Shown here piece after piece: positions 7,807 to 16,066 of a stretch of DNA of 64,000 nucleotides (positions within the stretch are counted from its first letter, which is position 1; the number at the start of each line of letters is the position of its first letter). A program made the position numbers and the translations under genes. A model generated the notes under the pieces. It did not search any database. It was not told the origin of the DNA and was given only the letters and a program-made list of their open reading frames with translations. Source of the DNA: Actinocatenispora sp963805605 (GTDB lineage Bacteria; Actinomycetota; Actinomycetes; Mycobacteriales; Micromonosporaceae). Location: contig CAWDUX010000002.1 in NCBI GenBank assembly GCA_963805605.1, forward strand, positions 3,100,001 through 3,164,000. The letters run 5' to 3'.

Positions 7807-8466
7807 TCAGGCGGTCCTGGCGATGCCGATCGGGCAGCTCATGCCATTGGGGCCGTGGTTGCAGTAGCCGTACGGGTTCTTGGTGTCCGACAGATATTGC
7901 TGGTGGTAGTCCTCGGCGTAGTAGAAGTCGGTGAGCGGGGCGATCTGCGTGGTGATCGCGCCGTGCCCGGCCTCGGCCACCACCGGGGCGAACGCCGTAC
8001 GGCTACGCTCGGCGATGTCGGCCTGCTCCGGTGTGGTGGTGTAGATGGCGGAGCGGTACTGGGTGCCGACGTCGTTGCCCTGCCGCATCCCCTGGGTCGG
8101 GTCGTGGTTCTCCCAGAAGGCCTTGAGCAGCGTCTCGTACGACACCTTCGACGGGTCGTACACGACCTGCACGACCTCGGCGTGTCCGGTGCCGCCGGAG
8201 CAGACCTCTTCGTAGCTGGGGTTCGGGGTGCTGCCGCCGGCGTAGCCGGCCGCCGTGGAGTACACGCCGGGAATCTGCCAGAAGATCCGTTCCGCGCCCC
8301 AGAAGCAGCCCATCCCGAACACGGTGACCTGGTAGCCCTCCGGCCACGGTCCACGCAGCGGGGTGTCCAGCACCGTGTGCCGGTCGGCGACGGACACCGG
8401 TTCGGCACGACCGGGCAGGGCCTGGTCCGGGGTCGGTATGGCGGACGAACGACGGAACAGCGACAC
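7807..8466 (-). CDS. msrA: Peptide-methionine (S)-S-oxide reductase MsrA
   Basis: A 219-residue enzyme that reduces methionine-S-sulfoxide in proteins and free methionine. The catalytic cysteine is in FGMGCFWGAERIFW; other family motifs are SYEEVCSGGTGHAEVVQV, HDPTQGMRQGNDVGTQYRSA, and the C-terminal YHQQYLSDTKNPYGYC with resolving cysteines (YGYC, MSCPIG). I chose the GTG at 8466, which follows GGAGG by 6 nt and gives the streptomycete-type N-terminus SLFRRSSAIPTPDQAL. Its last ~70 bp are the sequence duplicated at copies A and B downstream. The HIT gene lies 89 bp upstream on the same strand. Confidence 0.94.
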   Translation of the reverse strand: MSLFRRSSAIPTPDQALPGRAEPVSVADRHTVLDTPLRGPWPEGYQVTVFGMGCFWGAERIFWQIPGVYSTAAGYAGGSTPNPSYEEVCSGGTGHAEVVQVVYDPSKVSYETLLKAFWENHDPTQGMRQGNDVGTQYRSAIYTTTPEQADIAERSRTAFAPVVAEAGHGAITTQIAPLTDFYYAEDYHQQYLSDTKNPYGYCNHGPNGMSCPIGIARTA

Positions 8467-8555
8467 GGTGACCTCCGTAGACCTCGGTTCAGCTGGCACA
8501 ACGCCGACCAGGGCGGACATGTTCCCCGGGCCGGCCCGCGGCGCCCGGGGCCGGG

Positions 8556-8969
8556 TCAGGTCAGGGCGGCCCGGATCCGGGCCGCGTAGTCCGCGGCCTC
8601 GGCGTCGTCGGCGTACTTCGTCCGGGGCCAGAAGAACCCCCGCAGGCCGTCCTTGCGGTTGCGTGGCACCACATGCACGTGCAGGTGCGGCACGCTCTGA
8701 CTGACCCGGTTGTTCAGCGCCACGAAGCTGCCGGCGGCTTCGCACGCCTGCTCGACCGCCGCGGTGACCCGCTGCACCGCGGCGAACAGCGGACCGACCG
8801 CCTCGACCGGTACGTCGGTCAGGGTCTCCAGGTGCCGCCGGGGCAGCACGAGCACATGCCCCCGGAACAGCGGCCGGGTGTCCAGGAAACCGACGGTGTC
8901 GGGTTCGTCCAGCACATGCTGCGCGGGGATGTCGCCGGCCACGATCGCACAGAACACGCAGTCACCCAC
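8556..8969 (-). CDS. HIT-family nucleotide hydrolase/transferase
   Basis: A 137-residue histidine-triad protein. It has CVFCAIVAGDIPAQHVLDEP at the N-terminus (CxxC is usual in the actinobacterial branch), GHVLVLPRRHLETL, and the catalytic triad PHLHVHVVPR. HIT proteins hydrolyse AMP-linked substrates such as AMP-lysine or dinucleoside polyphosphates; the precise substrate is unknown. I use the GTG at 8969, giving GDCVFC as in family members; a GTG at 8978 is the alternative. The gene is divergent from metB. Confidence 0.88.
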   Translation of the reverse strand: MGDCVFCAIVAGDIPAQHVLDEPDTVGFLDTRPLFRGHVLVLPRRHLETLTDVPVEAVGPLFAAVQRVTAAVEQACEAAGSFVALNNRVSQSVPHLHVHVVPRNRKDGLRGFFWPRTKYADDAEAADYAARIRAALT

Positions 8970-9168
8970 AGCGCACACCCTATGTGCGGGGTCACTCTGC
9001 CCGCCCGTCCGGCGCGCGTGGCCGCCCGCACGGCCGGCCCGGACACCGTCACGGCTGAGCAACCCGCCGAAAGCCAGCAGACCACCATGAATGCCCGGTC
9101 GGCGCATTCAGAGGGAGGAGTCACGCCGGTACCTTGGCGTCACCGGGCGGACGACTACGCTCGGCGGC

Positions 9169-10308
9169 ATGACGCACAGTTTCGAGACTCTTGCCATCCA
9201 CGCCGGGCAGGAGCCGGATCCCCGCACCGGCGCGGTGATCCCTCCGATCTTCGCCACCTCCACCTACGCCCAGGACGGCGTCGGCGGCACCCGGGAGGGT
9301 TACGAGTACAGCCGTACCCGTAACCCGACCCGGGTCGCGCTGGAGGAGTGCCTGACCGCGTTGGAGGGCGGCCGGCGCGGCTTCGCGTTCGCGTCCGGCA
9401 TGGCCGCTGAGGACACCCTGCTGCGTGCCCTGTGTCAGCCCGGTGACCATGTGGTGATCCCGGACGACGCGTACGGCGGCACCTTCCGGTTGTTCAGCAA
9501 GGTCGCCCAGCGCTGGGGTCTGTCCTGGACCGCGGCCAAACTGTCCGATGTGGACAGCGTACGGGCGGCGATGACCGACGCCACCCGACTGGTCTGGTGC
9601 GAGACCCCGACCAACCCGCTGCTGTCGGTGGCGGACATCCCCGCGCTGGTGGGTGTGGCGCACGAACGCGGCGCCCGGCTCGTGGTGGACAACACGTTCG
9701 CCTCGCCGTACCTGCAGCAGCCGCTGGCCCTCGGCGCCGACGTGGTGGTGCACTCCACCACCAAGTACATCGGCGGCCACTCCGACGTGGTCGGCGGCGC
9801 GCTGATCGTCACTGACCAGGAGCTGGCCGACACGCTGGCCTTCTACTCCAACTCGATGGGTGCGATCGCCGGTCCGTTCGACGCCTGGCTGACCCTGCGC
9901 GGCGCCAAGACCCTGTCCGTACGGATGGACCGGCACTGCGACAACGCCGAACGCATCGTCGACTTTCTGACCGAGCACAAGGTGGTCTCGTCGGTGCTGT
10001 ACCCGGGTCTGCCCGGGCACCCCGGCCACGAGGTGGCCGTCAAGCAGATGCGCCGGTACGGCGGCATGGTCAGCTTCCGGCTGGCAGGCGGGGCGGAGGC
10101 AGCGGTCCGGGTCTGCAACCGGGCGAAGCTGTTCACCCTGGCCGAGTCGCTGGGTGGGGTCGAGTCGCTGATCGAGCACCCGGGCCAGATGACGCACGCC
10201 AGCGCCGCCGGCTCGCCGCTCGAGGTGCCGGCGGACCTGGTACGCCTGTCGGTCGGCATCGAGCACGTGGACGACCTGCTCGCCGACCTGGCGCAGGCAC
10301 TGAGCTGA
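9169..10308 (+). CDS. metB: Cystathionine gamma-synthase
   Basis: A 379-residue Cys/Met-metabolism PLP enzyme making cystathionine from O-succinylhomoserine and cysteine, or acting as the gamma-lyase. The PLP lysine is in VVHSTTKYIGGHSDVVGG; other family marks are YEYSRTRNPTR near residue 45, RGFAFASGMAAEDTLL, VVDNTFASPYLQQPL, and SLGGVESLIEHPGQMTHAS at the C-terminus. The ATG at 9169 gives THSFETLAIHAGQEPDPRTG, the normal start. A hairpin terminator follows directly. Synthase rather than lyase is preferred from its place near cbs, but the two cannot be separated by sequence alone. Confidence 0.92.
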   Translation: MTHSFETLAIHAGQEPDPRTGAVIPPIFATSTYAQDGVGGTREGYEYSRTRNPTRVALEECLTALEGGRRGFAFASGMAAEDTLLRALCQPGDHVVIPDDAYGGTFRLFSKVAQRWGLSWTAAKLSDVDSVRAAMTDATRLVWCETPTNPLLSVADIPALVGVAHERGARLVVDNTFASPYLQQPLALGADVVVHSTTKYIGGHSDVVGGALIVTDQELADTLAFYSNSMGAIAGPFDAWLTLRGAKTLSVRMDRHCDNAERIVDFLTEHKVVSSVLYPGLPGHPGHEVAVKQMRRYGGMVSFRLAGGAEAAVRVCNRAKLFTLAESLGGVESLIEHPGQMTHASAAGSPLEVPADLVRLSVGIEHVDDLLADLAQALS

Positions 10309-10317
10309 CGGATGCCC

Positions 10318-10344
10318 GGGTGGCCCGCACGGTTCGGGCCACCC
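10318..10344 (+). terminator. Hairpin terminator after metB
   Basis: GGGTGGCCCG (10318-10327) pairs perfectly with CGGGCCACCC (10335-10344) around a 7-nt loop, 9 nt after the metB stop. A weaker imperfect copy (GGTGGCCCGTACGG...CCACC) follows at about 10355-10378. Confidence 0.65.
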
Positions 10345-10474
10345 CGGAGGCACTGGTGGCCCGTACGGTTCGACCACCCCGGGCGATGTCCGGTACGTCC
10401 CGCTTCCGCGCACCTGAATGGCCTCTCCGGCCCGACAACTGGCACGATGGGGCGTGCTGCCGGAGGGGGCGTCC

Positions 10475-11839
10475 ATGGTTTGGGTCGGTGCGACGGCGAC
10501 GAAGATCGCCGAAGCGGTACGCCGCGGTGACAGCACCGCGGGTGAGGTCGTCGACGAGCACCTCCGCTACCTGGCCGAGGTAGAGCCGACGTTGCACGCG
10601 TTCCGTACGGTGCGCACCGTACCGGCGCTCGGCGAGGCCGGCATCGTCGACGAGCTGCCCGAACTCGGCGGGTTGCCGCTGGCCGGGGTGCCGATCGCGG
10701 TCAAGGAGAACGTGGCGGTGGCCGGCGAGCCGCTCGGCGCCGGTTCGCCAGTGGCCAGCCTGCCGCCGGCCGAATCCGACCACGAGGTGGTACGCCGGCT
10801 GCGTGGTGCGGGCGCGGTCATCCTCGGCACCACCCGGATGCCGGAACTGGGACTGTTCGCGGTCACCGACGACCAGACCGGCGTGACCCGCAACCCGTGG
10901 CAGCTGGACCGCACCCCGGGCGGGTCGTCCGGTGGCTCCGCCGCCGCGGTGGCCGCCGGGGTCGTACCGCTCGCGCACGGCAACGACGGCCTGGGTTCGC
11001 TGCGCATCCCGGCGGCCTGCTGCGGCCTGGTCGGCTTCAAACCCGGCCCGGGAGTCGTACCGGCCGGCATCGGTGAGACCGACTGGTTCGGCATGGTGGA
11101 GAACGGTGTCCTGGCCACCACGGTCACCGACGCGGCGCTCGGCTTCTCCGTACTGGCCGACCAGATCGGTCGACGCACCGCCGACCTACCGCGGCTGCGG
11201 GTCGCGGTGTCGCTGCGCAGCCCGGTCGTCGGGGTCTTCCCCGACGCCCCGGTACGGGAGGCGGTGGGTCGTGCCGCGCGCTTCCTGGTCGGCGCCGGAC
11301 ACGATGCCCGGCGCGCCGACCCGCGTTATCCGCTGCGGCTGGTCAAGGCCACCATGGCGCGTTGGTTCGCGGCCGCGTACGCCGACGCCGAACAGTTCGG
11401 CCGCGACCAGTTGCAGCCGCGTACCCGCCGGCACGCCGCGATCGGCTCGGTCGCGTTCGGTCGGGGCATGGTCCGCCAAGAGGACGCCGAACGCTGGCGC
11501 CAGGACTGCCTGGCCTTCTTCGACGACTACGACCTGCTGCTGACACCGGTACTGGCCGGCCCGCCACCAGCGGCCCGGCAGTGGTCGAGCCGGGGCTGGT
11601 TGCGCAACGTCTGGACCTCCGTGCGGTACGCGCCGTACGCGGCACCGTGGAACCTGGCCGCGCTGCCGGCGCTGACCGTACCGGCCGGCATCCGGCCGGA
11701 CGGCCTGCCGGTCGGGGTGCAGCTGGTCGGGCCGCCGGGCAGCGAATGGCTGCTGCTCGCGGCGGCCGCCCAACTGGAGGCGGCCGGCCCCTGGCGGCGC
11801 CGCCCCGACGGCTGGCCACGACCGATGCCGGTCAGCTGA
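10475..11839 (+). CDS. Amidase signature-family amidase
   Basis: A 454-residue amidase of the Ser-cisSer-Lys class. The catalytic lysine is in GVPIAVKENVAVAG. The Gly/Ser-rich signature is TPGGSSGGSAAAVAAG, and the nucleophile region is HGNDGLGSLRIPAACCGLVG; the usual DGGGS/DTGGS reads DGLGS here, but the serine is kept. The start is the ATG at 10475 with CGGAGGGGG 7 nt upstream. Members hydrolyse aliphatic or aryl amides; the substrate is unknown. The 3' end overlaps that of the convergent membrane-protein gene by 8 bp. Confidence 0.88.
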   Translation: MVWVGATATKIAEAVRRGDSTAGEVVDEHLRYLAEVEPTLHAFRTVRTVPALGEAGIVDELPELGGLPLAGVPIAVKENVAVAGEPLGAGSPVASLPPAESDHEVVRRLRGAGAVILGTTRMPELGLFAVTDDQTGVTRNPWQLDRTPGGSSGGSAAAVAAGVVPLAHGNDGLGSLRIPAACCGLVGFKPGPGVVPAGIGETDWFGMVENGVLATTVTDAALGFSVLADQIGRRTADLPRLRVAVSLRSPVVGVFPDAPVREAVGRAARFLVGAGHDARRADPRYPLRLVKATMARWFAAAYADAEQFGRDQLQPRTRRHAAIGSVAFGRGMVRQEDAERWRQDCLAFFDDYDLLLTPVLAGPPPAARQWSSRGWLRNVWTSVRYAPYAAPWNLAALPALTVPAGIRPDGLPVGVQLVGPPGSEWLLLAAAAQLEAAGPWRRRPDGWPRPMPVS

Positions 11840-12488
11840 ACGGCTGCACCACCATCAGCACCACGATCACGATGAACAGCAGGGTCACCAGGCCTGCGCC
11901 GGCGGCGGTACGGCCGTACAGCGAATCCAGTTTCTGCTTGGTCGCCAGGTCCGTGGCGGTGGCCGTCAGGGTCGGCTCCGAACGCAGCTGGGTGGCCTGG
12001 TCGCTGCCCGCAGCGGACCCCGCCGGAACCGCAGCCCCGCTGGTCGGCCCGGCATCCTCGCCGTCACCGGACTCCAGCGCCGGCGTCGGTTCATCGGTGC
12101 CGCCCACCCCGGCGACCGGCGGCGGGGTGGCGCCCGTCAGTCGCTGGGTGTCCTGCACCCCCGCCTCGATCAGCTTCGACGCGCCGCGCAGGCCGGGTAG
12201 GACGAGTGCGAGCACCAGAACCAGGGCGATCACGTACAACGTCATGGAGATGGTGATCCACGGGTCACCCATGCTGAACCGCTCGGATTTCACCCCGACG
12301 ATCCCGAACCCGAGCACGAACACCAGCAGGGAGCCGAGCCCGTAGATCATGGTCTGCCGTGCTGCGCCGGCCACGGCCGCACCGTCGCGACGTCGGATCG
12401 ACCGCAGCGCGGTCATCGGGATCATCGTCAGCGGGCCGACGAGCAGGACCGCGAACAGCACGTGCAGCGTCTTCAGCAGGGTGAACAT
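11832..12488 (-). CDS. DUF2269-like integral membrane protein
   Basis: A 218-residue membrane protein with about four predicted helices: residues ~6-26 (LKTLHVLFAVLLVGPLTMIP), ~48-68, ~78-100 (TLYVIALVLVLALVLPGL) and the C-terminal ~195-216. A long Pro/Ala/Gly-rich linker separates helix 3 from helix 4. The N-terminus, which begins MFTLLKTLHVLF, and the Arg-rich loop SIRRRDG recall DUF2269. The start ATG at 12488 was chosen because the upstream continuation of the frame runs through the antisense of the kinase gene and is not coding. Role unknown; it is divergent from the KdpD-like gene. Confidence 0.72.
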   Translation of the reverse strand: MFTLLKTLHVLFAVLLVGPLTMIPMTALRSIRRRDGAAVAGAARQTMIYGLGSLLVFVLGFGIVGVKSERFSMGDPWITISMTLYVIALVLVLALVLPGLRGASKLIEAGVQDTQRLTGATPPPVAGVGGTDEPTPALESGDGEDAGPTSGAAVPAGSAAGSDQATQLRSEPTLTATATDLATKQKLDSLYGRTAAGAGLVTLLFIVIVVLMVVQPFS

Positions 12489-12674
12489 CCACTGAGAGTA
12501 CGTCTTCGGCGTTCCGGCCTCCAGCGTAGGCGCACCGGGATAGCTTCCGGTCGTACTGGTTGTCAGTAGAGCGTTGGTGCTGGCCGGGGCGGCGTACGGG
12601 AAGCGTTGTCGGCTCTGGTGAATGCGTGCGCAGATCAGGCTGGAGCCGTGCCTGACATCCGAAGGCAGGACAGT

Positions 12675-15236
12675 ATGACGGACAGGGCACGCGGAACGTT
12701 GCGGATCTACCTCGGCATGGCGCCGGGCGTCGGCAAGACGTACGCGATGTTGTCCGAAGGCCAACGCGGCCGGGCCCGGGGCAAGGACGTGGTGGTCGGC
12801 GTCGTGGAGACGCACGGTCGACCCGCCACCGCCGAACTGCTGGAGGGGCTGGAGGTGGTGCCCCGGCGCACCGTGCACTACCGCGGTGGCACCTTCACCG
12901 AGATGGACCTGGCCGCGGTGCTGGCCCGACGACCCCAACTGGCCCTGGTCGACGAGCTGGCACACACCAACGTGCCGGGCAGCCGGCGCGCCAAACGCTG
13001 GGAGGACGTCGAGGAACTGCTCGCCGCCGGGATCAACGTGCTGACCACGGTCAACATTCAGCATCTGGAATCGATGAACGACGTCATCGAACGGATCACC
13101 GGGGTGGCGCAACGCGAACGCATCCCCGACTCGGTGGTGCGCGGTGCCAGCCAGATCGAACTGGTGGACATGACGCCGGAGGCGCTGCGCCGCCGGATGG
13201 TGCACGGCAACGTGTACCCGTCGGAACGGGTGGACGCCGCGCTGGCGAACTACTTCCGCCCCGGTAACCTGATCGCGCTGCGCGAACTGGCGCTGTTGTG
13301 GCTGGCCGGACGGGTGGACGAGGCGCTGCTGCGCTACCGGGAGGAACACCAGATCTCCACGCCCTGGGAGACCCGGGAACGGGTCCTGGTCGGGTTGACC
13401 GGCGGCCCGGAAGGCGACACGCTGATCCGCCGCGGTGCCCGGATCGCGGCCCGCGCCGGCGGCGGTGAACTGCTGGCCGTACACATCAACCGGACCGACG
13501 GCCTGCACGGCGCGAGTCCGGCCGCCATCGCCGACCAGCGTCGGCTGGTCGAGCAGCTCGGCGGCAGCTTCCACCAGGTGATGGGTGACGATCCGGCGGT
13601 CGCCATGCTGGAGGTCGCGCGGGCCGAGAACGCCACCCAGATCGTGCTCGGCGCGAGCCGCCGCGGACGGATCGCCACCTTCCTGACCGGTGAAGGGGTG
13701 TCCGCGCGGGTGGTGCGGGAGTCCGGGCCGATCGACGTGCACATCGTCACGCACGAGAAGGCCAACCGTCGAGGTGGCCCCGGCCTCCCGGAGCTGTCCG
13801 GTGGGCTCACCGCCCGTCGGCAGATCACCGGCGCGCTCGTCGCGTTGCCGATGCTGGCCGTACTCACCGGTGTGCTGACCGCGCTGCGCGGGCCGCTGAC
13901 CCTCGCCAGCGACCTGCTGCTGTACCTGCTCGTGGTGGTGGCGGTCGGGCTGATCGGCGGAATGTGGCCGGCACTGGGGTGTGCCGTGGTGGGTTCGATG
14001 CTGGTGAACCTGTTCTTCACCCCACCGAGGTTCCGGATCACCATCGCCGAACGCAACAACGTCATCGCTCTGCTGGTGTTCCTGGCTGTGGCGGTGATGG
14101 TGAGCTGGGCGGTCCACCGGTCCGCGGAACGGGCCCGGCGGGCCGACCGGGCCGCCGCCGAGGCACAGACCCTGGCGACCCTGGCGGGCGGCGTACTGCG
14201 GGCCGAGCAGGGCCTGCCGGCGCTGCTGGAACGGATCCGGGAGACCTTTGGCCTGACCAGTGTGGCGTTGCTGGAACGCGACGAGGAGGACTGGCGCACC
14301 GTACGCGTGGCCGGCGATGCCATACCGCCCGGTCCGGCCGACGCGGATGTGACGGTCGAGGTCGGTGAACGGTTCGTACTGGCCGGCAACGGTCGGTTGT
14401 TGCCGGCCTCGGATCGTCGGGTACTCGACGCGTTCGCGGTCTACGCTGCGGATGCGCTGGAACGTGGCCGGCTGCGTGAGCGGGCCGCCGAGGCGGAGGA
14501 GTTGGCCGCCACGGACCGGATGCGTACCGCCCTGCTGCGTGCGGTCGGGCACGACCTGCGTTCCCCCCTGGCCTCGGCGAAGGCCGCGGTGTCCAGCCTG
14601 CGTGGGCACGACGTGGCCTGGCGGGACGCCGACCGCGATGAGTTGCTGGCGACCGCCGATGAGTCGCTGGACCGGCTGCACCGGCTGGTGGACAACCTGC
14701 TGGACCTGAGCCGGTTGCAGGCCGGCGCGCTGTCGGTGGTGCCCGCGCCGACCGGCCCCGAGGAGATCGCCCTGCGGGCGGTCGACTCGCTCGGGCCGTT
14801 GGCCAGCCGGGTCGAGGTACAGGTGCCCGACGGCCTGCCGGCGGTCCTCGCAGACCCGGTACTGGCAGAGCGGGTGGTGGCGAACCTGACGGCCAACGCG
14901 GTGCGGCACAGCCCCGCCGACGGCCGCCCGCCGCTGGTGACCGCCAGCCAATTCGGTGATGTGGTGCAGCTGCGGGTGGTCGACCACGGGGCGGGCGTAC
15001 CGCCGGCGGACCGGGACCGGATCTTCACCCCTTTCCAGCGGCTCGACGACCGGGGCAGCGGGGTGGGGCTCGGGCTGGCCCTGTCCCGCGGCCTGGCCGA
15101 GGCGATGGGTGGCACCCTGGTACCCGACGAGACCCCTGGCGGCGGGCTGACCATGGTCTTCACCCTGCCGGTCGTACTGGACGCCGACACTCCGTCGGGG
15201 GGTCTGACCGCGCTCGATCCTTCGGGCCCGAGCTGA
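12675..15236 (+). CDS. kdpD: KdpD-like sensor histidine kinase
   Basis: An 853-residue sensor kinase with full KdpD architecture. The N-terminal KdpD domain has the Walker A LGMAPGVGKTYAML and LALVDELAHTNVPGS, then a universal-stress-like domain with LGASRRGRIA. DUF4118 transmembrane helices (about residues 385-480) contain LFFTPPRFRI. A GAF-like region follows, then HisKA with the phospho-histidine in LLRAVGHDLRSPLASA, and HATPase_c with NLTANAVRHSP and GVGLGLALSRGLAEAMGG. I chose the ATG at 12675, preceded by GAAGGCAGGA. It normally senses K+ limitation and turgor; the partner kdpE follows 22 bp downstream. kdpFABC is not in this window. Confidence 0.92.
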   Translation: MTDRARGTLRIYLGMAPGVGKTYAMLSEGQRGRARGKDVVVGVVETHGRPATAELLEGLEVVPRRTVHYRGGTFTEMDLAAVLARRPQLALVDELAHTNVPGSRRAKRWEDVEELLAAGINVLTTVNIQHLESMNDVIERITGVAQRERIPDSVVRGASQIELVDMTPEALRRRMVHGNVYPSERVDAALANYFRPGNLIALRELALLWLAGRVDEALLRYREEHQISTPWETRERVLVGLTGGPEGDTLIRRGARIAARAGGGELLAVHINRTDGLHGASPAAIADQRRLVEQLGGSFHQVMGDDPAVAMLEVARAENATQIVLGASRRGRIATFLTGEGVSARVVRESGPIDVHIVTHEKANRRGGPGLPELSGGLTARRQITGALVALPMLAVLTGVLTALRGPLTLASDLLLYLLVVVAVGLIGGMWPALGCAVVGSMLVNLFFTPPRFRITIAERNNVIALLVFLAVAVMVSWAVHRSAERARRADRAAAEAQTLATLAGGVLRAEQGLPALLERIRETFGLTSVALLERDEEDWRTVRVAGDAIPPGPADADVTVEVGERFVLAGNGRLLPASDRRVLDAFAVYAADALERGRLRERAAEAEELAATDRMRTALLRAVGHDLRSPLASAKAAVSSLRGHDVAWRDADRDELLATADESLDRLHRLVDNLLDLSRLQAGALSVVPAPTGPEEIALRAVDSLGPLASRVEVQVPDGLPAVLADPVLAERVVANLTANAVRHSPADGRPPLVTASQFGDVVQLRVVDHGAGVPPADRDRIFTPFQRLDDRGSGVGLGLALSRGLAEAMGGTLVPDETPGGGLTMVFTLPVVLDADTPSGGLTALDPSGPS

Positions 15237-15258
15237 CCGGAACGGGCGGCGCACTGGC

Positions 15259-15966
15259 ATGCGGATACTGGTGGTCGACGACGAGCCGCAGATCGTCCGC
15301 GCCCTGCGGATCAACCTGGCGGCCCGCGGCTACGAGGTGGTGGTGGCGCCGGACGGGCGCAGCGCGCTGGCCGCGGCGGCGCGGCACCAGCCGGACCTGG
15401 TCATCCTCGACCTGGGGCTGCCCGACATGGACGGCACCGAGGTGCTCGGCGGGCTGCGGGGCTGGACGGACGTGCCGGTGCTCGTACTGTCCGGTCGTAC
15501 CGATTCGCTGGACAAGGTGGAGGCCCTGGACGCCGGCGCGGACGACTACGTGACCAAACCGTTCGGGATGGACGAACTGCTGGCCCGCATCCGTGCGGTG
15601 TCCCGCCGTACGGCACCTACCCAGGCCCAGCCGCAGGTACCGCTCGGTGACTACATCGTCGATCTGGCGGTCCGCCGGATCGTGATCTCACCCGATCTGC
15701 CGACCGGTCGCAGGACCGACCGCCCGGCCGAGGTACGCCTCACCCCCACCGAGTGGCGGATGCTGGAGGTCCTGATCCGTCACCCGGGCCAACTGGTGAC
15801 CAAACGCCAACTGCTGGCCGAGGTCTGGGGCCCGGGCTACGAGCGCGAGGACAACTACCTACGCCTGTACATGGCCCAGCTCCGCCGCAAACTCGAAGCC
15901 GAACCCCACCACCCCCGCCACCTGCTCACCGAACCCGGCATGGGCTACCGCTTCCAACCGCGGTAA
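15259..15966 (+). CDS. kdpE: KdpE-like OmpR-family response regulator
   Basis: A 235-residue regulator. The receiver domain (1-120) has the acidic pair VVDDEPQ, phospho-acceptor aspartate in VILDLGLPDMDG, the conserved Thr/Ser region LVLSGRTDS and the lysine DYVTKPFGMDEL. The C-terminal winged helix includes LTPTEWRMLEVLIRHPGQLV and NYLRLYMAQLRRKLE. It sits 22 bp after kdpD and is surely co-transcribed. It would normally activate kdpFABC for high-affinity K+ uptake; that operon is outside this window, so the regulon is inferred. Confidence 0.93.
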   Translation: MRILVVDDEPQIVRALRINLAARGYEVVVAPDGRSALAAAARHQPDLVILDLGLPDMDGTEVLGGLRGWTDVPVLVLSGRTDSLDKVEALDAGADDYVTKPFGMDELLARIRAVSRRTAPTQAQPQVPLGDYIVDLAVRRIVISPDLPTGRRTDRPAEVRLTPTEWRMLEVLIRHPGQLVTKRQLLAEVWGPGYEREDNYLRLYMAQLRRKLEAEPHHPRHLLTEPGMGYRFQPR

Positions 15967-16066
15967 AAAAGTTCTGCGGCAGGTGTTGTCGAACCCCGCG
16001 TGCCGATGTGTGATCGAGAAGGCGCTATGGGTGGTATGGGCGCGTTGCGTTCGGCCGGCTACGTAC

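Noticed and set aside
9121..10536. 471-codon minus-strand frame opposite metB
   Set aside because: Antisense shadow of metB with a Gln/His/Arg-rich translation.
12489..15314. A very long minus-strand open frame covering the whole KdpD gene and running into the membrane-protein gene at 11832
   Set aside because: Its translation is Arg/His/Gln-rich without domains; it is the antisense shadow of the well-conserved sensor kinase. Only the last 218 codons, a clear membrane protein, are real.
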